A DNA stretch of 64,000 bases, from contig NZ_JAQLFL010000001.1 of assembly GCF_028206995.1 (NCBI RefSeq), positions 62,001 through 126,000 of the forward strand. Reading direction: 5' to 3'. The translations under genes were made by a program, and so were the position numbers. Source of the stretch: Collinsella aerofaciens (GTDB lineage: Bacteria > Actinomycetota > Coriobacteriia > Coriobacteriales > Coriobacteriaceae). This document shows positions 1 through 9,142 of this stretch, piece by piece (the stretch's first letter is position 1; every line of letters starts with the position of its first letter). The notes beneath the pieces were generated by a model that made no database searches, was not told the DNA's origin, and was given only the letters and a program-made list of their open reading frames with translations.

Positions 1-1
1 G

Positions 2-2179
2 TACAGCGCCCGCCTGCACCGCACCGGCCGTGCTGTGCGCCTGCGTGACCTACTGGACTTTAATGCCAGCGGTCGCACGCCGGTTTCGCTCGACGAGGTC
101 GAGCCCGCGCTCAACATCGTCCGCCGCTTTAACACCGGCGCCATGTCGTACGGCTCCATCAGCAAGGAAGCACACGAGTGCATGGCCATCGCCATGAACC
201 GCCTGCACGGCCGTTCCAACTCGGGCGAGGGCGGCGAGGACTCGCGTCGCGAGACCCCGCTGGCTAACGGTGACTCCAAGAACTCCGCCATCAAGCAGGT
301 GGCAAGCGCGCGCTTTGGCGTGACGAGCCGCTACCTGTGCAGCGCCTTCGAGATTCAGATCAAGATGGCCCAGGGCGCCAAGCCCGGCGAGGGCGGTCAC
401 CTGCCCGGCAAGAAGGTCTACCCTTGGATTGCCGAGGTCCGTCAGTCCACACCCGGTATCGGCCTGATCTCGCCTCCGCCGCACCACGACATCTACTCCA
501 TCGAGGACCTGGCGGAGCTTATCTTCGATCTTAAGAACGCCAACCCCGGCGCACGCGTGTCGGTCAAGCTGGTCAGCGAGGCCGGCGTTGGCACCATCGC
601 CACCGGTGTGGCCAAGGGTGCCGCCGACAAGATCTTGATCAGCGGCCACAACGGCGGCTCCGGTGCTGCGGCGCGCGATTCGATCTGGCACGCCGGTCTG
701 CCGCTGGAGCTTGGCCTTGCCGAGGCTCAACAGACGTTGCTGCAAAACGGCCTGCGCTCGCGCGTGGTACTCGAGGCCGACGGCAAGCTCATGGACGGCA
801 CCGACGTCGCCGTCGCCTGCCTGCTGGGTGCCGAGGAGTTTGGCTTTGCGACCATGCCGCTCATCTCCATGGGCTGCCTTATGCAGCGCGACTGCCAGCA
901 GGATACCTGCCCGGCCGGCATCGCCACGCAAAACTGCCGCCTGCGTCGCGGCTTCCGCGGCAAGCCCGAGCACGTCGAACACTTTATGCTCTTTGTTGCC
1001 GAGCAGCTGCGCGAGGTCATGGCGAGCCTGGGCTTCCGCACCGTCGACGAGATGGTCGGCCATCCCGAGTGCTTGCGCCAGATTGAGGTCCCGGGCAACC
1101 GCAAGGCCAACCTGCTCGATCTGTCGCCCGTGCTGGCGAGCGCGACCTGCGAGTTCGGTGCCCACATCCCGGGTGCCGACGGTCGTCACTTCCTGCCGCA
1201 GATGGCTGCGGACAGTGAGCTCGACAAGACGCTCGACTCCACGTTGTTTGTGCCCTATACGGCCGATGCCCGTGCGCACCTGCGTCCGATTCGCTTCCGC
1301 GCCGATATCGCCAACGTCAACCGTTGCGTGGGCACCATCTTGGGCAACGCGGTGACCAAGGCGCATCCCGAGGGTCTGCCCGCCGGCTCCATCACCATCG
1401 ATTGCGATGGTTCGGCCGGTCAGAGCTTTGGCGCCTTTCTGCCGCGCGGCATTACGCTCAACGTGTGCGGCGACGCCAACGACTACTTTGGCAAGGGCCT
1501 TTCGGGCGGCGAGGTGTCGGTGCGCCCCAACCCGCATGCGACCTACAAGTTCGACGAGAACATCATCGTGGGCAACGTTGCGTTCTTTGGCGCTACGAGT
1601 GGCCGCGGCTTCATTAACGGCCTGGCCGGCCAGCGCTTTGGCGTACGCAACTCCGGTGCCACGGTGGTGGTCGAGGGCTGCGGCAACCATGGCTGCGAGT
1701 ACATGACGGGAGGTCTGGCGCTCATCCTGGGCGAGGTCGGGCAGAACTTCGCCGCCGGCATGACGGGCGGCGTGGCTTACGTCTTTGACCAGTACGGCAC
1801 GCTCGATGCCCGTGTGAACCACGAGAGCGTTGAGCTTAAAGCCCCGACGGCCGGTGAGCTTGCGCAGATTCGTGCGCTCATCCAGGAGCACGTGGACGCG
1901 ACGCAGAGCCCGCGCGGTATTAAGCTGCTCTACAGCTTTGAGACGATGAGCAAGCACTTTGTGAAGGTCATTCCAACCGAGTACGAGCGCGTGCTGGCGA
2001 TTGTCGCCGCCGCCGAGGCCGTGGGCAAGACGCATGCGCAGGCCGAGGAGCTGGCGTTTGACATTGTGACCGGCCGCGCGAGTGCCGCGGATGTCGCTCG
2101 CTTTGATGTGGCGGGTGGTGTCGCTGGCGCTGCGCCCGCCACCGCCAGCTCTGTTGCTTCGACCAAGAAGGAGGCGTAA
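2..2179 (+). CDS. gltB: Glutamate synthase large subunit, C-terminal part (truncated by window edge)
   Basis: The frame is open from the first bases, so the N-terminal glutaminase half lies outside the window. About 725 residues are visible. The large subunit makes glutamate from 2-oxoglutarate and glutamine-derived ammonia. Seen here: the FMN/2-oxoglutarate synthase domain ([25 protein letters not shown]), the cysteine series of the 3Fe-4S site ([15 protein letters not shown], roughly residues 290-305), and the glycine-rich C-terminal beta-helix ([38 protein letters not shown]). It ends 5 bp before gltD, so the two are surely co-transcribed. Family identity is certain; only the missing 5' end limits the entry. 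Confidence 0.96.
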   Translation, partial: YSARLHRTGRAVRLRDLLDFNASGRTPVSLDEVEPALNIVRRFNTGAMSYGSISKEAHECMAIAMNRLHGRSNSGEGGEDSRRETPLANGDSKNSAIKQVASARFGVTSRYLCSAFEIQIKMAQGAKPGEGGHLPGKKVYPWIAEVRQSTPGIGLISPPPHHDIYSIEDLAELIFDLKNANPGARVSVKLVSEAGVGTIATGVAKGAADKILISGHNGGSGAAARDSIWHAGLPLELGLAEAQQTLLQNGLRSRVVLEADGKLMDGTDVAVACLLGAEEFGFATMPLISMGCLMQRDCQQDTCPAGIATQNCRLRRGFRGKPEHVEHFMLFVAEQLREVMASLGFRTVDEMVGHPECLRQIEVPGNRKANLLDLSPVLASATCEFGAHIPGADGRHFLPQMAADSELDKTLDSTLFVPYTADARAHLRPIRFRADIANVNRCVGTILGNAVTKAHPEGLPAGSITIDCDGSAGQSFGAFLPRGITLNVCGDANDYFGKGLSGGEVSVRPNPHATYKFDENIIVGNVAFFGATSGRGFINGLAGQRFGVRNSGATVVVEGCGNHGCEYMTGGLALILGEVGQNFAAGMTGGVAYVFDQYGTLDARVNHESVELKAPTAGELAQIRALIQEHVDATQSPRGIKLLYSFETMSKHFVKVIPTEYERVLAIVAAAEAVGKTHAQAEELAFDIVTGRASAADVARFDVAGGVAGAAPATASSVASTKKEA

Positions 2180-2184
2180 GTGCC

Positions 2185-3666
<1,482 letters not shown>

Positions 3667-4081
3667 GGCGGCTGTCCACAGCTGAATCGTCAAGGGCTGT
3701 CCCCGAATGCCGGCCCAAAAGGAACGTCCCCAAGTGCCGGCAGCTGGGGACGTTCCTTATGTGCCGGCATTCGGGGACACTCCTTGCGAGTTCGCAGGCG
3801 ACTTTGTCATTTGCCGACGTGCAAGTGTTCATTCGTCGACGTTTGCGACTGTGCTACTCTGCTCTTTCTGTGGTGGTAGCGGGCGTTTGCCTCAAATGAG
3901 TGAACTGACTGTCTATATCTACCTGCGGTTTCTTTGCGGTGCGCTCATTCGGTCAAGTGTCCCGTCAAGTGTTTGGTCAGCATCTGGTTTGCAGCCGGAG
4001 GCCTATTTTGCCCGCGCTGGTCGTGGCTGCCCACCCTCCTCGTAAGCTCAAATTGAGGTTCATCAGTTTGAGGAGGATGCC
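3667..4081. other. 415-bp intergenic region with cruciform palindrome and possible promoter
   Basis: Holds the nested palindrome at 3699-3778 listed separately. An extended -10 box (TGCTACTCT, 3852-3860) might start transcription of the downstream hypothetical gene; the -35 (TTCGTC, 3832-3837) is poor. A 112-codon frame at 3707-4045 overlaps the palindrome, has no ribosome binding site and shows no recognisable domain, so I do not call it a gene. Confidence 0.4.
3699..3778. repeat. Nested palindrome (80 bp, two concentric inverted repeats)
   Basis: Outer arms GTCCCCGAATGCCGGC (3699-3714) and its exact complement (3763-3778). Inner arms AAGGAACGTCCCCA (3719-3732) and TGGGGACGTTCCTT (3745-3758). 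No T-tract follows, so it is not a classic terminator, although it may stabilise the gltBD transcript end. It shares the GGGGAC theme with other intergenic palindromes in this window. Confidence 0.85.
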
Positions 4082-4789
4082 GTGACTGACCACGTTTTAG
4101 ACCGAGCGCAGCTGGCTGAAGCCGTCGGCAACGATATTGCCGACATGGCCCATTTTTGGATGCTGCGGAAGTTCCAGTTTTTGGAGCCGGCGCGCGAGCA
4201 GTTCGAGATCATTGTCGACCCGTGGCTCGGCTATTGCACCGAGCCTTCCCAAAACGAAATCATGGCCTACAACATGGCATTTACCGATTGGCTGCTCTTC
4301 GAGCGCCCCTATCGCCATGGCAAGACGCTGCTCGAGCTGTATGTTGATGAGCCGCCGGCATCGCTTTCGCCTGCCTCGCTCAAGCGGCTCGAGCAGGTAT
4401 GCGACACGCAGTATTTCTCGCGCTTTGGTATTTTGGACAAGGATCCTGCGACTGGTATGGTCGCGCTGAAGGACACACACACCGACCGTCGCTTTGACGT
4501 CTACGATCCGCATATCGTGCAAAAGGAGCATTGGAGCGACGGAGCGATTGCGGTGCGCCTCGCCTGCGTCGACGATGTCTGGCTGACGGCGGGACAACTC
4601 TATCTGTATGACATCGCACGCCTGAGTGACACGGCGGTCGATGGGCCTGGTGCGGTGCATCCGGAGGACCTGCAGGATGGCTTTGACACCTCGTGCATCA
4701 GCTTCTTTTTGCGCCTGGTCCGCGACATCATGGGCGCCCAGGGGCGCTACGTAAAGTCCCTCAACATCTACGAGCAGGAGTGGGAGTAG
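4082..4789 (+). CDS. Hypothetical protein, 235 aa
   Basis: I do not recognise a family. The protein is soluble-looking: no signal peptide, no membrane segment, rich in Asp, Tyr and Trp. It contains FTDWLLFERPYRHGKTLLEL in the first third and VWLTAGQLYLYDIARLSD further on. The GTG start follows a strong GAGGAGG box (4073-4079), which supports translation. It stands alone: gltBD ends 415 bp upstream and a palindrome pair follows. The reading frame has the same G/C third-position bias as its neighbours. Confidence 0.8.
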   Translation: MTDHVLDRAQLAEAVGNDIADMAHFWMLRKFQFLEPAREQFEIIVDPWLGYCTEPSQNEIMAYNMAFTDWLLFERPYRHGKTLLELYVDEPPASLSPASLKRLEQVCDTQYFSRFGILDKDPATGMVALKDTHTDRRFDVYDPHIVQKEHWSDGAIAVRLACVDDVWLTAGQLYLYDIARLSDTAVDGPGAVHPEDLQDGFDTSCISFFLRLVRDIMGAQGRYVKSLNIYEQEWE

Positions 4790-4825
4790 GGGATGTGACT
4801 GGCGTCGCCCTGCTGCCCTGACTTT

Positions 4826-4962
4826 GTCTCAATCTGTAACGTTTGGCGGCTGTTTGGGCCCGTAACTGTTACAGATTGAGACGGAAGGTTGGCGGCTGCC
4901 GAAAGATCTTGTTCTGTAACAACTAGAGGCTCAAAGACTGTCTTCCTGTTACAGATCAAGAC
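4826..4962. repeat. Pair of 57-bp palindromes (family P57, copies 1 and 2)
   Basis: Copy 1 (4826-4882) has perfect 15-bp arms GTCTCAATCTGTAAC / GTTACAGATTGAGAC around a 27-bp unique centre. Copy 2 (4906-4962) has the same length with arms ATCTTGTTCTGTAAC / GTTACAGATCAAGAC. They are 23 bp apart. Copy 2 ends 20 bp before the GTG start of the next gene. Copies 3-7 of the same family occur at 6068, 6149, 11635, 15132 and 15213. Confidence 0.92.
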
Positions 4963-4982
4963 ATTTGTCAGCGGAGGTAACG

Positions 4983-6059
4983 GTGACGAAGGTCCATTTG
5001 TCTGACGTGGTGGTGATGGAAGTGTCTAATACCGTTCTCAAACACAAACATACGACTCGCAACACGTTGGCGCGGAACAGGATGCTCGCGCGGCTCACGG
5101 AGACGGCCAAGCAAGGTGCGCTGTTCGCAACGCATGACAATACCGAGCTCATGTGGCTGCGACGCCATGTTGGAACCGACGATATCGCGGAGCCCGAGCC
5201 GTACCTGTTCTGTTTTCAGCATGATTGGGATGCATTGACGTCGGCGGAGCGAGCGCTGAGGACTATCAAAGGGCTTGCGGAATTTCATCCCGATTGGGCG
5301 TTTTGGGGCTATGACGCGGCGCTTTTGTGGGGTTTGGAGGTGCCGAATGATCTGCTCGGGCCGCGCTTTCTTGTTAAGACGGGTTGTTCGGTGACGTTGA
5401 GCAGCGGGTGCAGGTTGTTGCGTCCGCAGATGGCGGGCGCGCTCGAGCGTGTTGATGGCGTGCGGGTGACGTCGTTTTGGCGCACGGTGGAGGATTGCTT
5501 ACTGCGTGCGCCGTTCTCCTACGGGTTGGCGATTGCCGATTCTGCACTGCGGGCGAAAGGCGTATCACGTTGGGATTTGTGCGAGCGCCTCCGCGCCGAT
5601 TGCGAGGGCAGGCGAGGGTATCGCAGGGCACAGGTGATTGCGTCGTATGCGGACGGGCTGTCCGAAAACGGCGGCGAGTCTCGGTTCCGAGCGTTCTTTA
5701 TTGCGTACGGCTTTCTAGTTCCGGAGCTGCAGGTTGAGTTTCGCGACCCGCTCGATCCGAGCCAGGTATTTCGCGTCGACTATTTTTGGCAGCTCGAGGA
5801 CGGGACGTGTGTCATCGGCGAGCTCGACGGAAAGGGGAAGTACACCCTGCAGAGCGGCGGGGGCCGGGAGTCGGTAGACCCATTCGTGGCAGAGCGTCAG
5901 CGGGAATCTCATCTGACAATGCTCGGGCACAAGGTGCTTCGGTTTACGTTTGATGAGCTCAAGAATCCGGGGAAGCTGGTCGAGAAAATGAGGCTGGCGG
6001 GTATTCCTCGGCAGGCTGAATTGGCTGAGGAGTGGAGACGTCAGTGGTATGGGCGCTGA
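4983..6059 (+). CDS. AbiEi/DUF559-like protein with C-terminal PD-(D/E)XK nuclease fold
   Basis: About 358 aa. The start is GTG 4983 because GGAGG (4973-4977) sits 5 bp before it; the longer frame from TTG 4965 lacks a site. The middle part (FWGYDAALLWGLEVP) resembles the AbiEi antitoxin/regulator fold. The C-terminal third has the layout of very-short-patch-repair-like nucleases: GGESRFRAFF, FRVDYFW, GELDGKGKY and RQRESHLTMLGHKVLRF, which supply the expected acidic and lysine residues. Such fusions are common in actinobacteria and have no settled function; a defence or repair role is possible. It is bracketed on both sides by P57 palindrome pairs. No toxin partner is adjacent. Confidence 0.75.
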   Translation: MTKVHLSDVVVMEVSNTVLKHKHTTRNTLARNRMLARLTETAKQGALFATHDNTELMWLRRHVGTDDIAEPEPYLFCFQHDWDALTSAERALRTIKGLAEFHPDWAFWGYDAALLWGLEVPNDLLGPRFLVKTGCSVTLSSGCRLLRPQMAGALERVDGVRVTSFWRTVEDCLLRAPFSYGLAIADSALRAKGVSRWDLCERLRADCEGRRGYRRAQVIASYADGLSENGGESRFRAFFIAYGFLVPELQVEFRDPLDPSQVFRVDYFWQLEDGTCVIGELDGKGKYTLQSGGGRESVDPFVAERQRESHLTMLGHKVLRFTFDELKNPGKLVEKMRLAGIPRQAELAEEWRRQWYGR

Positions 6060-6067
6060 GAGGTTTT

Positions 6068-6205
6068 GTCTCAATCTGTAACGTTTAGAGGTTATTTGAG
6101 CTCGTAACTGTTACAGATCGAGACAAACCGGTGAAACGTCGACCGAATGTCTCGATCTGTAACATCAAGGGGCCCAATAACCCTGTACCTGTTACAGTTC
6201 GAGAC
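6068..6205. repeat. Pair of 57-bp palindromes (family P57, copies 3 and 4)
   Basis: Copy 3 spans 6068-6124 (GTCTCAATCTGTAAC / GTTACAGATCGAGAC) and copy 4 spans 6149-6205 (GTCTCGATCTGTAAC / GTTACAGTTCGAGAC). Both are exactly 57 bp and are separated by 24 bp. Copy 3 begins 9 bp after the stop of the nuclease-like gene, so that gene is framed by two such pairs. The rest of the gap up to 6354 holds nothing else I can identify. Confidence 0.92.
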
Positions 6206-6354
6206 ATTTCCCTGGTGTTGCTGGGGTGGGGCTGCAACGTATTCCGTCCCCCACATCCCCTCTTCCCTCCGTTAGCCGATATGTCCGCAGCAACCCTGCC
6301 GCGCTGGATAATAATGGACAAATGTTCAAGTTAATCGTGAGGGAGGAGCTCGAT

Positions 6355-7725
6355 ATGGCGTCTGCCGATCGTCCCACGTTGTTTATCAATGCGACCATTC
6401 TGGATGGTTCGGAGCATATGGAGCCGCAACCCGATATGGCCGTGACTGTTGAGCGCGGCGTCATCACCTGGATGGGGCCGAGTGCTGTGGCGCAGGCGCC
6501 AGCGGGTGCCGAGGTTATCGACCTGGCCGGTGCGTATCTCATGCCCGGGCTCATCAATATGCACGTGCACCTGTGCGGCTCGGGCAAGCCTGTCTCGGCC
6601 GGCGATGCGGGCGCGCTGATGAAGAAGCTCGATAATCCCGTGGGGCGCGCCATTGTGCGCCATATTCTTAAGGGCAGCGCCCAACAACAACTGGCAAGTG
6701 GCGTGACCACGGTGCGCGGCGCGGGCGACCCGCTGTTTGCCGATCTGGCCGTGCGCGATGCTATCGATGCCGGCAAGTATCAAGGTCCTCGCCTGGTGGC
6801 GCCGGGAACGGGCGTAACGGTGCCGGGCGGCCATGGTGCGGGCTTGTTCGCCCAGGTGGCCAACAGCCCTGCCGAGGCGGCCGAACAGGTGCGCGACCTG
6901 TATGCGCGCGGTGCCGACGTCATCAAGCTGTTCGTGACGGGCGGCGTGTTCGACGCTACCGAGGTGGGCGAGCCGGGTGTGCTGCGTATGCCGGTCGAGG
7001 TTGCCGCGGCGGCGTGCAAGGCGGCGCACGAGGTGGGCCTGCCGGTTATGGCCCATGTCGAGAGCACCGAAGGCGTGAACGCTGCGCTTCAGGCCGGCGT
7101 CGATACGATCGAGCACGGCGCTCCGTTGACGCCCGAGATCATGGAACTGTACCGTGGCGCCGCGGGCACGCAGCTCGAGGGGCGTGCGCCCAGCGTTACC
7201 TGCACGATCAGCCCGGCGCTGCCGTTTGTATTGCTCGACCCGGAAAAGACCCATTCGACCGATACACAAAAGAAGAACGGTGACATCGTGTGCTCGGGCA
7301 TCATCGAGAGCGCCCGTGCCGCACTGGAAGCTGGCGTTAAGGTGGGCCTTGGCACGGACTCGAGCTGCCCGTTCGTGACGCAGTACGACATGTGGCGTGA
7401 GGTGGCCTATTTTGCCAAGTATGTCGGCGTGGGCAACGCCTTCGCGCTGCATACGGCCACGCAGGTCAATGCCGAGCTGCTGGGGCTGGGCGGCGAGACC
7501 GGCACAATCGAGTGCGGCAAGGCCGCCGATATCCTGGTGACGCGCGAGAACCCGCTCGATGACCTGTGCGCACTGCGTGATCCGACGCACGTGATGTGTC
7601 GCGGTGATCTGGTGCGCAAGCTCAAGGTGAAGCGTATTCCCGAGGTGGACGCCGAGCTCGACGCGATTATGGCCATGCCTGCCGAGGCGTTGGCCGAGGA
7701 GCTTACCCGCGATGGCGTGGCGTAA
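6355..7725 (+). CDS. Amidohydrolase family protein (imidazolonepropionase/prolidase-like)
   Basis: 456 aa from ATG 6355, which has GGGAGG 8 bp upstream; the frame extends further 5' into repeat DNA but without a site. It is a metal-dependent TIM-barrel hydrolase. Visible ligands: the HxH pair in NMHVHLCGSG, a Lys in VIKLFVTGG, His in VMAHVES and IEHGAPL, and Asp in GLGTDSSCP. GVTTVRGAGDP and AADILV near the C-terminus are typical of the group that acts on cyclic amides or Xaa-Pro dipeptides. No signal peptide is seen, so it is probably cytosolic. The substrate cannot be told from the sequence. Transcription ends at the hairpin at 7776-7815. Confidence 0.88.
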   Translation: MASADRPTLFINATILDGSEHMEPQPDMAVTVERGVITWMGPSAVAQAPAGAEVIDLAGAYLMPGLINMHVHLCGSGKPVSAGDAGALMKKLDNPVGRAIVRHILKGSAQQQLASGVTTVRGAGDPLFADLAVRDAIDAGKYQGPRLVAPGTGVTVPGGHGAGLFAQVANSPAEAAEQVRDLYARGADVIKLFVTGGVFDATEVGEPGVLRMPVEVAAAACKAAHEVGLPVMAHVESTEGVNAALQAGVDTIEHGAPLTPEIMELYRGAAGTQLEGRAPSVTCTISPALPFVLLDPEKTHSTDTQKKNGDIVCSGIIESARAALEAGVKVGLGTDSSCPFVTQYDMWREVAYFAKYVGVGNAFALHTATQVNAELLGLGGETGTIECGKAADILVTRENPLDDLCALRDPTHVMCRGDLVRKLKVKRIPEVDAELDAIMAMPAEALAEELTRDGVA

Positions 7726-7775
7726 GCGCGCGATATGGCGATGCGACAAAGGGACAATCCTTTTGTCATAATCAG

Positions 7776-7815
7776 AAAAAGCCGAGGTCCCAGTGCGAGG
7801 CCTCGGCTTTTATTT
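7776..7815 (+). terminator. Bidirectional intrinsic terminator
   Basis: Stem AAGCCGAGG / CCTCGGCTT with A-tract before and TTTTATTT after. It lies between two convergent genes (amidohydrolase on +, zinc-ribbon protein on -) and can serve both. Confidence 0.85.
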
Positions 7816-7832
7816 GTCCCATGGTATGGCAG

Positions 7833-8306
7833 CTATGAGCGCGTCTCCATCTTGGCATGGCACTTGGGGCAGGTGACGCGGATCTTGCCTTTGCCCTTGG
7901 GAACGGAGAGCATCTGGCCGCAGTTGGGGCACTTTAGATAGGCCGTGGTCTTGCGGCCCTTCCACATCTTCTTGGCTGTGCGCTTGGCACGTTCAAAGTC
8001 TTCCTTGCTAGTACCGGCTGCGCGCGAGGCGTTGGCCGCTGCAGCTCCGCCGCCCAAGCTAGCTACAAACTTGCCCAAGCCGGGTACGTTTGCAGTCGCG
8101 GCGACAAAGGCCTCGTTCTCCTTGTGACGTGCGTCGATATTTTTGGACAGGCCGCGCAGCACGCCAATCACGATTACGACGATGGCAATCCAGCTGAGCC
8201 ACTGGATGCGGGCTATCGATCCGATCATCGCGATGACGATGCCGGCAAAACCCATCACGATGGTGAGTTCATCGGCACCATTGCGACCCTTCATAAAGTC
8301 ATTCAT
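7833..8306 (-). CDS. Membrane protein with C-terminal zinc ribbon
   Basis: 157 aa, starting MNDFMKG at 8306 with an AAAGG site about 10 bp upstream. Two adjacent hydrophobic segments (IVMGFAGIVIAMIGSIARI and LSWIAIVVIVIGVL) form a likely hairpin near the N-terminus. A linker rich in Ala, Gly and Lys follows, then a zinc ribbon CPNCGQML...CPKCHAKM with four cysteines. The ribbon should face the cytoplasm. Function unknown; similar small proteins are common in this group of bacteria. It is monocistronic, ending at the shared terminator. Confidence 0.78.
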   Translation of the reverse strand: MNDFMKGRNGADELTIVMGFAGIVIAMIGSIARIQWLSWIAIVVIVIGVLRGLSKNIDARHKENEAFVAATANVPGLGKFVASLGGGAAAANASRAAGTSKEDFERAKRTAKKMWKGRKTTAYLKCPNCGQMLSVPKGKGKIRVTCPKCHAKMETRS

Positions 8307-8361
8307 GCAAATTGCCTTTCGTTCGATATGCTGCACGCCTTTATACCCGATTTAGAGCAAG

Positions 8362-8442
8362 GGGGACAGGTTAATCTGCACCAATGTGGTGCAAACATAC
8401 CTGTCCCCGGAATACCAAGACGGTGCAAACGTACCTGTCCCC
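8362..8442. repeat. GGGGACAGG palindrome plus an extra direct copy of one arm
   Basis: Arms GGGGACAGGTTAATCTGCACC... are shown as 8362-8382 and 8388-8408 (the right arm begins GGTGCAAACATACC). A second, nearly identical right arm (GGTGCAAACGTACCTGTCCC) lies at 8422-8442. It is located between csoR and the zinc-ribbon gene. It may act in transcript termination for csoR, though no long T-run follows. Confidence 0.75.
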
Positions 8443-8452
8443 AATGCCCCAA

Positions 8453-8725
8453 TTACTTGGAGAGTTTGTCGACGACGCGTTCGATTTCGGCGAGTTTGGC
8501 GGCTTTGAGGTCTTCGTCGCCCGATTCGATTGCCGAAGTCACGCAGCCCTCGATATGCGCCTTGAGCACGTCGGCGTTAATGCGCGCGAGGAGCGCCTGT
8601 GTGGCCATGAGCTGCGTGGAAATATCGACGCAATAGCGGTCCTCCTCGACCATCCGCAAGATGCCGTCGATCTGGCCGCGTGCCGTCTTGAGCATGCGGG
8701 TCACCGATTTGTGGTCTGCCATCAT
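8453..8725 (-). CDS. csoR: CsoR-family copper-sensing repressor
   Basis: 90 aa, the usual length for this all-helical DUF156 family. It binds operator DNA when metal-free and releases on binding Cu(I). The Cu(I) ligands of the family appear as Cys in DRYCVD, His in LKAHIEGC and Cys four residues later. The ATG at 8725 has GAGG 7 bp upstream. It is the last gene of the csoR-copZ-copA cluster on the minus strand, and a matching operator lies upstream of copA at 11541-11557. The pairing of sensor and operator makes copper the most likely metal. Confidence 0.93.
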   Translation of the reverse strand: MMADHKSVTRMLKTARGQIDGILRMVEEDRYCVDISTQLMATQALLARINADVLKAHIEGCVTSAIESGDEDLKAAKLAEIERVVDKLSK

Positions 8726-8773
8726 GGCGGGTCCTCGTTTCTGGTCGATGGGGTCGAATGCTTCTGGTAGCTG

Positions 8774-8995
8774 CTACGCGGCGGTCACGGACAGGGCGTG
8801 GAACTTCTCGCCGGCGCCCTCGACAGCGGCGGCGAGCTGCTCGGCGGTCACGGTGTCGGCGCACTCCACCTGGACGGTCTGAGTCTCGTGATCGGCGTCG
8901 GCGTCGGTCACGCCGGCCACGTTGAGCAGTGCCGTCTCGACAGTGGCGTCGCAGTGGCCGCACATGAGGCCGGAAGTCTTGATTGTGTAACGCAT
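8774..8995 (-). CDS. copZ: Copper chaperone CopZ (HMA domain protein)
   Basis: 73 aa from ATG 8995 (AGAGGAA site upstream); a longer 110-codon frame begins in palindromic DNA and is not supported. A single ferredoxin-like heavy-metal-associated domain with the metal motif GLMCGHCDATVE near the N-terminus. It carries Cu(I) to the CopA ATPase and to CsoR. It lies between csoR and copA on the same strand; an 86-bp palindrome separates it from copA. Confidence 0.92.
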   Translation of the reverse strand: MRYTIKTSGLMCGHCDATVETALLNVAGVTDADADHETQTVQVECADTVTAEQLAAAVEGAGEKFHALSVTAA

Positions 8996-9024
8996 GGGTA
9001 TTCCTCTCTGTTGTGTCGGCTTTC

Positions 9025-9110
9025 CCAGGCACCCGACCTTGACCTTCAAGCCGTCGCTCGCGTACCAAAGTACGCGTCGCTCCTCTTTCAGGTCAATCTC
9101 GGGCACCTGG
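9025..9110. repeat. 86-bp long-armed palindrome between copZ and copA
   Basis: Left arm (9025-9049, CCAGGCACCCGACCTTGACC...) and right arm (9086-9110, ending TCTCGGGCACCTGG) pair over about 25 bp with a few mismatches. The centre contains a perfect hairpin GCGTAC-CAAA-GTACGC (9060-9075). In the mRNA it would fold into one long stem between the copA and copZ coding regions. Confidence 0.85.
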
Positions 9111-9142
9111 AAAACCCGTTCTAAATGGACTTAATGGTTAGC

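Noticed and set aside
3707-4045. 112-codon plus-strand frame after gltD
   Set aside because: Starts within a palindrome, no ribosome binding site, low-complexity odd composition.
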